A stretch of DNA of 51,187 nucleotides from Rhizobiales bacterium TMED25 (GTDB lineage Bacteria; Pseudomonadota; Alphaproteobacteria; Rhizobiales; TMED25), in assembly GCA_002168075.1 (NCBI GenBank), contig NHCE01000007.1, positions 105,548 through 156,734 of the forward strand. Reading direction: 5' to 3'. Of this stretch, positions 45,956 through 51,187 are shown piece after piece. Within the stretch, counting starts at the first letter, position 1, and the number at the start of each line of letters is the position of its first letter. The position numbers were made by a program, and so were the translations under genes. The notes under the pieces are model-generated. The model was not told where the DNA came from. It ran no database searches and saw nothing but the letters and a program-made list of their open reading frames with translations.

Positions 45956-47119
45956 CTACATATTTGCTAATGCATTAGAGATATCTTCAATTAAATCATC
46001 AGTATCTTCAAGGCCAATATGAAGTCTAATCATCGAGTTAACATATTTATTCCATTTTCTATTTTTTTTACGATTTGGAAAAACTGGTATAGCAAGACTC
46101 TCATATCCACCCCAAGATGCCCCAATTCCGAATAACTCGAGTCCATCTATAAAATTATCAAGTGCTTTTATATTACAATCGTTTTTTATGATTATGGTCA
46201 TTAGGCTCGCACCACCATTTTGAAAATATTTTTTCCATAATTCATGGTCTTCACTATTCTTGAACGGAGGGTAGAGAATATTTTCAATTAAATTATTTTT
46301 ATATAAGGCCTCACAAATACTGAGGGTACTCTTAAATTGCTTCTCCATTCTAACTCCCATGCTTCGAAGTCCGCGACTTGCCATATATGCATCATCAGGA
46401 TTACTGGATAACCTAAGTAGATCATATGTTTCTTCAATCATTTTCTTGACTCTTTTATTGTAAGTAACAGCACCAATAAATGTATCGGAGTGTCCAACTA
46501 TATATTTAGTTCCTGCATGAATAGAAATATCTATACCATAATAAAATGGTTTGAAGTAAAGAGGTGTTCCCCATGTGTTGTCAATTATAGTGTAAATATT
46601 ATTTTCTTTAGCTATCTTTACCAGAGGCTCAATATCTATGATTTCAAATGTAATTGACCCCGGAGACTCAAAGAATATTGCCTTTGTTTTAGTTGTTATA
46701 ATTTTTGATAGCTCAATTAAATTTTTAGGATCAAAATACGAGACCGAAATACCCATTTTTGTTAAAAACTTATTTGAAATATTTTTTGTTGGCTCATACA
46801 CGTTATCTGCTAAGATTAAATGGTCACCGGCAGATAAAATACTTACCAGTGATAAAAGTATTGCAGTTCGGCCAGAACTTGTAATTTTACAGTCTTCGGC
46901 GCCTTCCATTATAGTCAGAGACTCTGCAAGGCTCTCGGTATTAGGATTAGATTTACTACCATACGAATAACGAGCTTTTTTTTCTCTAAATTCTTGTGAT
47001 GAGTTCGAAAGAATGGTCGATCCTCTATATACTGGAGTATTTACAAAACCAAAATGCTCAGAAGGTTTTCTTCCAGTATGGGTCAGCTGTGTATCAGCTT
47101 TGTATTTTTTATTTTTCAT
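45956..47119 (-). CDS. metC: Cystathionine beta-lyase
   Basis: A PLP enzyme of the Cys/Met-metabolism family that cleaves cystathionine to homocysteine, pyruvate and ammonia. The PLP lysine is K205 in IHAGTKYIVGHSD, and the cofactor aspartate is in IIDNTWGTP. The segments THTGRKP, RYSYGSKSNPN and ESPGSITFEI fit the alphaproteobacterial MetC group better than MetB or MetY. The length is 387 residues. With metY at 29916 the genome has two PLP routes to homocysteine in this window. The exact substrate is inferred. Confidence 0.88.
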   Translation of the reverse strand: MKNKKYKADTQLTHTGRKPSEHFGFVNTPVYRGSTILSNSSQEFREKKARYSYGSKSNPNTESLAESLTIMEGAEDCKITSSGRTAILLSLVSILSAGDHLILADNVYEPTKNISNKFLTKMGISVSYFDPKNLIELSKIITTKTKAIFFESPGSITFEIIDIEPLVKIAKENNIYTIIDNTWGTPLYFKPFYYGIDISIHAGTKYIVGHSDTFIGAVTYNKRVKKMIEETYDLLRLSSNPDDAYMASRGLRSMGVRMEKQFKSTLSICEALYKNNLIENILYPPFKNSEDHELWKKYFQNGGASLMTIIIKNDCNIKALDNFIDGLELFGIGASWGGYESLAIPVFPNRKKNRKWNKYVNSMIRLHIGLEDTDDLIEDISNALANM

Positions 47120-47168
47120 CCAATAATAATAATCATATATCCAGATAAATACGATAATATTTTTTACG

Positions 47169-47218
47169 TTTTTTTTTTAAAAAAAAATTGACACAAGAAC
47201 ATAAATAGAACATATTAT
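47169..47218 (+). promoter_or_regulatory. Candidate promoter with A/T-tract upstream of a small ORF and dnaE
   Basis: Ten T (47169-47178) and nine A (47179-47187) are followed at once by TTGACA (47188-47193), a perfect -35 with an UP-like tract. Possible -10 sites are CATATT at 47211 (17-base spacer) or TATTAT at 47213 (19-base spacer). Transcription would start near 47223, before the 34-codon ORF. Confidence 0.5.
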
Positions 47219-47238
47219 GAACAAAAAAGGTATATAAT

Positions 47239-47343
47239 ATGTTTTTATTAAATAAAATTATGCATAATTGGGAAGACTTGGCAGGCTTGATCTCTATCGT
47301 AGCTTTTTCTTTTATGCTATTCAGGCTAGTTGTTATCATATAA
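47239..47343 (+). CDS. Possible 34-residue single-span membrane peptide
   Basis: A short ORF starting ATG with AAAAAGG eight bases upstream and ending TAA. It would encode an N-terminal polar part with HNWEDLAG and one hydrophobic helix (LISIVAFSFMLFRLVVII) at the C-terminal end. The promoter-like TTGACA at 47188 lies at the right distance. I do not recognise the family. An internal ATG (M8) could start a 27-residue form. It is too short to be sure of; chance ORFs of this size are common, and support comes from the start signals and hydrophobicity only. Confidence 0.4.
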   Translation: MFLLNKIMHNWEDLAGLISIVAFSFMLFRLVVII

Positions 47344-47354
47344 TAATAATCTCC

Positions 47355-47363
47355 TTATCCACA
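47355..47363 (+). promoter_or_regulatory. Perfect DnaA-box 9-mer upstream of dnaE
   Basis: TTATCCACA lies 88 bases before the dnaE ATG, between the small ORF and dnaE. It could let DnaA influence expression of the replicative polymerase gene; one box alone is weak evidence. Confidence 0.4.
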
Positions 47364-47451
47364 ACATCAAAACAATCTCTCAAAGTTAGTAATATTAAAA
47401 TGACTTATGTCTATTTTTTATTACAATAGATAATCATCTGAGGAAATTATT

Positions 47452-50400
47452 ATGTCTAACATGGATTATATTCATTTACGTGTGCGCTCTTCATATTCTC
47501 TATTAGAGTCTTCAATCCATATTGAGAAAATTAGAGATTTATGCTTAGACAATGAGATGCCAGCATTAGGTCTTACCGATAACAATCTTTTTGGAGCACT
47601 TGAATTTTCAGAAAAGCTCGCAGATAGCGGTATTCAACCAATAATTGGAACTACACTAAATGTTTATGATAAAGACCAAAATGCTGGAGAAAAATTATTG
47701 AACTATACAACCATTTGTCTAATCTCAAATTCCTTACATGGGTACAAGAATTTGTTAAAGCTTTCCAGCTCTGCATATCAAAAGCAAAACTCTTTATTAC
47801 CATTCGTTTCATTACAGGAGGTTTTTGAATTAAATCAAGGACTTTTCTTTCTTACAGGTGGGGCAAAAGGCATTGTTAATCAGTCACTTAGAAGAAATAA
47901 CAAAGATCTTGCTGTAAGTCAATTAAAGTTAATAAATAAAAATTTTCAAGGTAGATTATTCATTGAACTTCAGAGATATGACGACAACGAAACAAACATA
48001 GAAAATAATTTAATTGATATAGCGTATGATATGAATCTTCCAATTGTAGCAACCAATGATATCTTTTTTTCAAGTAAGGAAGACCATGAGGCAAATGATA
48101 TACTTCAATGTATCCCATCCTCGGATGTTCTATCAAACCCTAACCGCAAGAAAATTTCACCAGAATGTTTTTTTAAAAATCAAAAGGATATGAAAGAACT
48201 ATTCAGTGATATTCCTGAGGCAATTGAGAATTCTATTTTAATTGCTAAAAGATGCCTTTATCGTCCAGAAACTCTTGCACCTATTTTACCAAAATATATT
48301 AGCAAAGAGAAGAATAAAGATAGTTCCTCTAATGAAAATGATTTATTAAGGGAGCTAACACATATAGGTTTTAGAGAAAGAATTAATAAATTCGGAATAG
48401 CTGAAAACTCAAATAGCTCTGAATACCAAGAAAGACTTAATAATGAATTATCAATAATTATTGATATGGACTATTCGGGATATTTTCTAATTGTTGCCGA
48501 TATAATTAACTGGTCGAAGAAAAATAGTATTCCTGTTGGTCCTGGCAGAGGCTCTGGAGCAGGCTCATTAGTTGCATGGTCCCTTGGTATAACAGATCTT
48601 GATCCCATAAAATTTAATTTAGTATTTGAGAGATTTTTAAATCCTCATCGAGTATCAATGCCGGACTTTGATATTGATTTTTGTCCGATTCGGAGAGATG
48701 AGGTAATTAATTATATCAAAGAAAAGTATGGGAAAAAACGGGTCGCACAAATAATCACTTTCGGTAAACTACAAGCAAGAGCAGTTATTCGAGATGTTGG
48801 TCGTGTAATGGAATTACCATATAGCCAAGTAGATAATATATGTAGATTAATTCCCAACAACCCTGCAAATCCAATGACATTAACTGAGGCTATCTCTGAA
48901 GTCAAAGAGATCAAATCACTGAAAGAGACAGATGAAACAATTAATAGCTTACTAACATTTTCTTTGTCCTTGGAGGGTTTGTATAGGCATGCCTCAACAC
49001 ACGCTGCTGGAATTGTGATATCTGATGGTAATTTAGAAGACTATGTTCCTCTATACATGGATCAAAAGACAAATTCTCTTGTTACTCAATTTAATATGAA
49101 ATGGGTTGAAGAGGCTGGCTTGGTTAAATTTGATATATTAGGTTTAAAAACACTCTCTGTTATAAGTGAGTGTTGCAAGCAAATTGAAAATAACGGTGTT
49201 TCTATTGATATCTCTACAATCCAGTTAGATGATGAAAATACATTAAATTTATTTAAAGAGGGCTCAACATCAGGAGTTTTTCAATTTGAGAGTTCTGGAA
49301 TGCGCGACCTTTTGATAAAAGCAAAGCCAAATAATTTTGAAGATCTTATTGCCCTTATTGCTCTATTTAGGCCAGGTCCGATGGAAAATATTCCTCAATA
49401 TCTTGCTGCGAAGAATTCAGAAGTTGAAATTGAAGAATTACATGAATTAATTAATCCGATAATTGCAGATACATATGGTGTCATAATCTATCAAGAACAG
49501 GTAATTCAGATTGCACAAAGATTAGCTAGCTATAGTGCTGGTGAGGCAGATTTATTAAGAAGAGCTATGGGAAAAAAAATTAAATCTGAAATGGATGCTC
49601 AAAGAGATAAATTTATTGCAGGGGCTAATTCAAATGGAGTAGACAAAGTAAAAGCAGAACTCATTTTTGATTTGGTTGATAAGTTTGCAGGTTATGGCTT
49701 TAATAAGGCACACTCTGCAGCCTATGCGTTGATTTCTTTCCAAACAGCCTTCCTTAAGGCAAATCATCCACTTGCATTTATGTCAGCTCTTTTAACATTA
49801 GATGTTGGGAATATCGATAAAGTATCCAATATCATATCTGAAATAAAGAGAATGAATATTAAAATCTTACCTCCATCAATAAATAGCTCAGGTCACGATT
49901 TTAGGATTGAAGGTGAGTCAATTAGATTTTCTTTAGCATCAATTAAAAATGTTGGTTCTCAGGCTGTTGCAAATATTTCACATGAAAGAGAGAAGAATGG
50001 TGTCTTTAAAAGTATTAAGGATTTTATTACTAGAGTTAATGCTCATTTTGTGAATAAACGTGCATTTGAAGGTCTCATTATGGCAGGTGCATTTGACGAA
50101 ATCGAAATAAATAGAGCCCTATTATTTAATAATGTTGATCTTTTGCTGATGGAGTCTAATAGAATTCGCAGGAAGAATATTGAGGGTCAAATAGATATTT
50201 TTTCAGAGCATGAGGAGGAGAATCAGGAGATAAGATTGCCAAATACCAAAGAATGGAGTGAAATTGAAAAATTAAAGGGAGAATTTGAATTTTTAGGGGC
50301 TTACCTATCGGGCCATCCTATGGAGAAGTACTCTAACGACATGATAAATCACAAAGTTTCTACTTACACTGAATTTATTCATAATATCAAAACAAAGAAA

Positions 50401-50979
50401 TATAAACAGGCAAGATTAGCGGGGGTTATTCAAAATAGGGTAAATCGTAGAGGTAAAACTGGTCGGATGTACTCGTTTATTAAATTATCGGATATCAGTC
50501 AAGAATTCGAAACAATGTTCTTTTCGGATATGATTGATAAATATAACGACTTAATATTTACGGGTAACGTCATCATAATAAAAGTAGATGCAGATATACA
50601 AGCTGATGCTGTAAGATTACGAGTGACGGAGGTTATTCAGGCTAATATTAATGAAAAATTTTTAATGAATGGAAGCCATGAAATATCAAGCCAATCAACA
50701 GACGAACCCTTTGAAGTTGATAAGCCAGAAGTGAATTTAATAAAAAATGAGTATTCAGATGAATATACAATAAAACTAGCAAATATAGACACCCTAGATG
50801 ATATAGCAAAGAGGCTCAAATCTGGACGAGGAACTGATATTGTAAATCTTATATTTTATGATACTAATTTGAAAAAGGATATTAAATTAGGGATTGGTGA
50901 TAGCTTTAATTTCGATAGTGAATTGAAAACTTATCTTCAAAGTTTACCCGGTGTAGAGCTTTTCAATAAACAACCCTAA
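47452..50979 (+). CDS. dnaE: DNA polymerase III alpha subunit
   Basis: DnaE is the replicative polymerase catalytic subunit. The PHP domain begins IHLRVRSSYSLLESS. The polymerase core has PVGPGRGSGAGSLVAW and the catalytic aspartates D405 and D407 in MPDFDIDFC. Further on are the IYQEQVIQIA and AGYGFNKAHSAAYALIS segments. A clamp-binding motif QIDIF lies at 913-917, as in the E. coli protein, followed by an OB domain (KQARLAGVIQNRVNRRGK). The 1175-residue length is normal. The start at 47452 follows a GAGG; an ATG three codons later is also possible. Confidence 0.97.
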   Translation: MSNMDYIHLRVRSSYSLLESSIHIEKIRDLCLDNEMPALGLTDNNLFGALEFSEKLADSGIQPIIGTTLNVYDKDQNAGEKLLNYTTICLISNSLHGYKNLLKLSSSAYQKQNSLLPFVSLQEVFELNQGLFFLTGGAKGIVNQSLRRNNKDLAVSQLKLINKNFQGRLFIELQRYDDNETNIENNLIDIAYDMNLPIVATNDIFFSSKEDHEANDILQCIPSSDVLSNPNRKKISPECFFKNQKDMKELFSDIPEAIENSILIAKRCLYRPETLAPILPKYISKEKNKDSSSNENDLLRELTHIGFRERINKFGIAENSNSSEYQERLNNELSIIIDMDYSGYFLIVADIINWSKKNSIPVGPGRGSGAGSLVAWSLGITDLDPIKFNLVFERFLNPHRVSMPDFDIDFCPIRRDEVINYIKEKYGKKRVAQIITFGKLQARAVIRDVGRVMELPYSQVDNICRLIPNNPANPMTLTEAISEVKEIKSLKETDETINSLLTFSLSLEGLYRHASTHAAGIVISDGNLEDYVPLYMDQKTNSLVTQFNMKWVEEAGLVKFDILGLKTLSVISECCKQIENNGVSIDISTIQLDDENTLNLFKEGSTSGVFQFESSGMRDLLIKAKPNNFEDLIALIALFRPGPMENIPQYLAAKNSEVEIEELHELINPIIADTYGVIIYQEQVIQIAQRLASYSAGEADLLRRAMGKKIKSEMDAQRDKFIAGANSNGVDKVKAELIFDLVDKFAGYGFNKAHSAAYALISFQTAFLKANHPLAFMSALLTLDVGNIDKVSNIISEIKRMNIKILPPSINSSGHDFRIEGESIRFSLASIKNVGSQAVANISHEREKNGVFKSIKDFITRVNAHFVNKRAFEGLIMAGAFDEIEINRALLFNNVDLLLMESNRIRRKNIEGQIDIFSEHEEENQEIRLPNTKEWSEIEKLKGEFEFLGAYLSGHPMEKYSNDMINHKVSTYTEFIHNIKTKKYKQARLAGVIQNRVNRRGKTGRMYSFIKLSDISQEFETMFFSDMIDKYNDLIFTGNVIIIKVDADIQADAVRLRVTEVIQANINEKFLMNGSHEISSQSTDEPFEVDKPEVNLIKNEYSDEYTIKLANIDTLDDIAKRLKSGRGTDIVNLIFYDTNLKKDIKLGIGDSFNFDSELKTYLQSLPGVELFNKQP

Positions 50980-51044
50980 TCTTTAAACGAAATATCTTGA
51001 TATTTATCTGATAACATCATATAAGACAATTAATCAATTACATA

Positions 51045-51100
51045 CATAAGGCATGAGTCGGTGCTTAAGAGAGCCTTATGGAGAATAACCGAGTCAGGAG
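51045..51100 (+). promoter_or_regulatory. Pseudoknot-capable leader of rpsB (probable S2 autoregulatory leader)
   Basis: CATAAGGC (51045-51052) pairs perfectly with GCCTTATG (51073-51080) in an 8-bp stem. Loop bases TCGGT (51058-51062) can pair with ACCGA (51088-51092) downstream of the stem, making an H-type pseudoknot that ends just before the CAGGAG ribosome binding site (51095-51100). The position suits translational feedback by S2. Structured S2 leaders are known in proteobacteria; the match to a named motif could not be checked. Confidence 0.6.
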
Positions 51101-51107
51101 AAAAACA

Positions 51108-51187
51108 ATGTCACTACCAATCTTTACAATGAGAGAATTACTAGAATCTGGTGTTCACTTTGGTCACAAAAAGGAACGCTGGAATCC
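51108..51187 (+). CDS. rpsB: 30S ribosomal protein S2, 5' end only
   Basis: The last 80 bases encode the start of S2: [20 protein letters not shown], then KKERWNP, running off the right edge. The MRELLEAGVHFGH-like segment is diagnostic. AGGAG lies eight bases before the ATG. In most bacteria tsf follows rpsB, but that would be outside the window. Confidence 0.95.
   Translation, partial: MSLPIFTMRELLESGVHFGHKKERWN

Noticed and set aside
47120-47187. T10-A9 tract as an intrinsic terminator
   Set aside because: It would form only an A-T stem with no loop, and it lies upstream of both divergent transcription units rather than at a gene end.

Overview
The window is a densely packed, AT-rich stretch (roughly 30% GC by eye, not computed) of an alphaproteobacterial chromosome. 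The compact spacing, short intergenic gaps and gene content fit a small-genome, possibly free-living marine lineage of the SAR11/HIMB59 kind, but that placement is inference. Alphaproteobacterial signs are the order dapA-smpB-rpoZ-rsh, the run pyrE-pdxJ-acpS-lepB-rnc-era-recO-parC, 5-aminolevulinate synthase (Shemin pathway), a HemB with Asp ligands instead of the zinc cysteines, a cytochrome bc1 chaperone, an NDUFS4-like complex I protein, and the order hom-glpX-recJ.

Layout. 1-1028 (minus): 5' part of a lytic transglycosylase, divergent from dapA. 1106-12185 (plus): lysine synthesis, trans-translation, stringent response, pyrimidine/PLP/lipid/secretion/RNA-processing genes, ending with parC. 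12194-14246 (minus): mscS and hemB. 14351-22446 (plus): L,D-transpeptidase, hemA (broken by an in-frame TGA), glyA, nrdR, riboflavin genes, nusB, thiL. 22560-24674: proton-pumping pyrophosphatase. 24698-28633: bamE (minus), then bc1 chaperone, plsX, fabH, ihfA and a MerR regulator. 28634-31205: a small DUF2842 membrane protein (minus), heme A synthase (plus), metY (minus). 31509-38950: rplM-rpsI, argC, alaC, hom, glpX, recJ. 38997-39744: three tRNAs (Glu, Pro, Arg), with the NDUFS4-like gene tightly between the last two. 39813-44426: a complete BMP-type (purine nucleoside-like) ABC importer, closed by the clearest terminator in the window. 44488-51187: mrp, DUF971, metC (minus), a possible 34-residue membrane peptide, dnaE, and the start of rpsB behind a pseudoknot-capable leader.

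The genes are almost all core housekeeping. I see no insertion sequence, prophage, CRISPR array, toxin-antitoxin pair or defence island, and I did not find a new multi-gene system. The observations most worth checking are the TGA inside hemA, the rpsB leader, the mRNA placed between two tRNAs, the small ORF with its own promoter upstream of dnaE, perfect DnaA boxes before hemA and dnaE, and a symmetric -10 element between two near-leaderless divergent genes.
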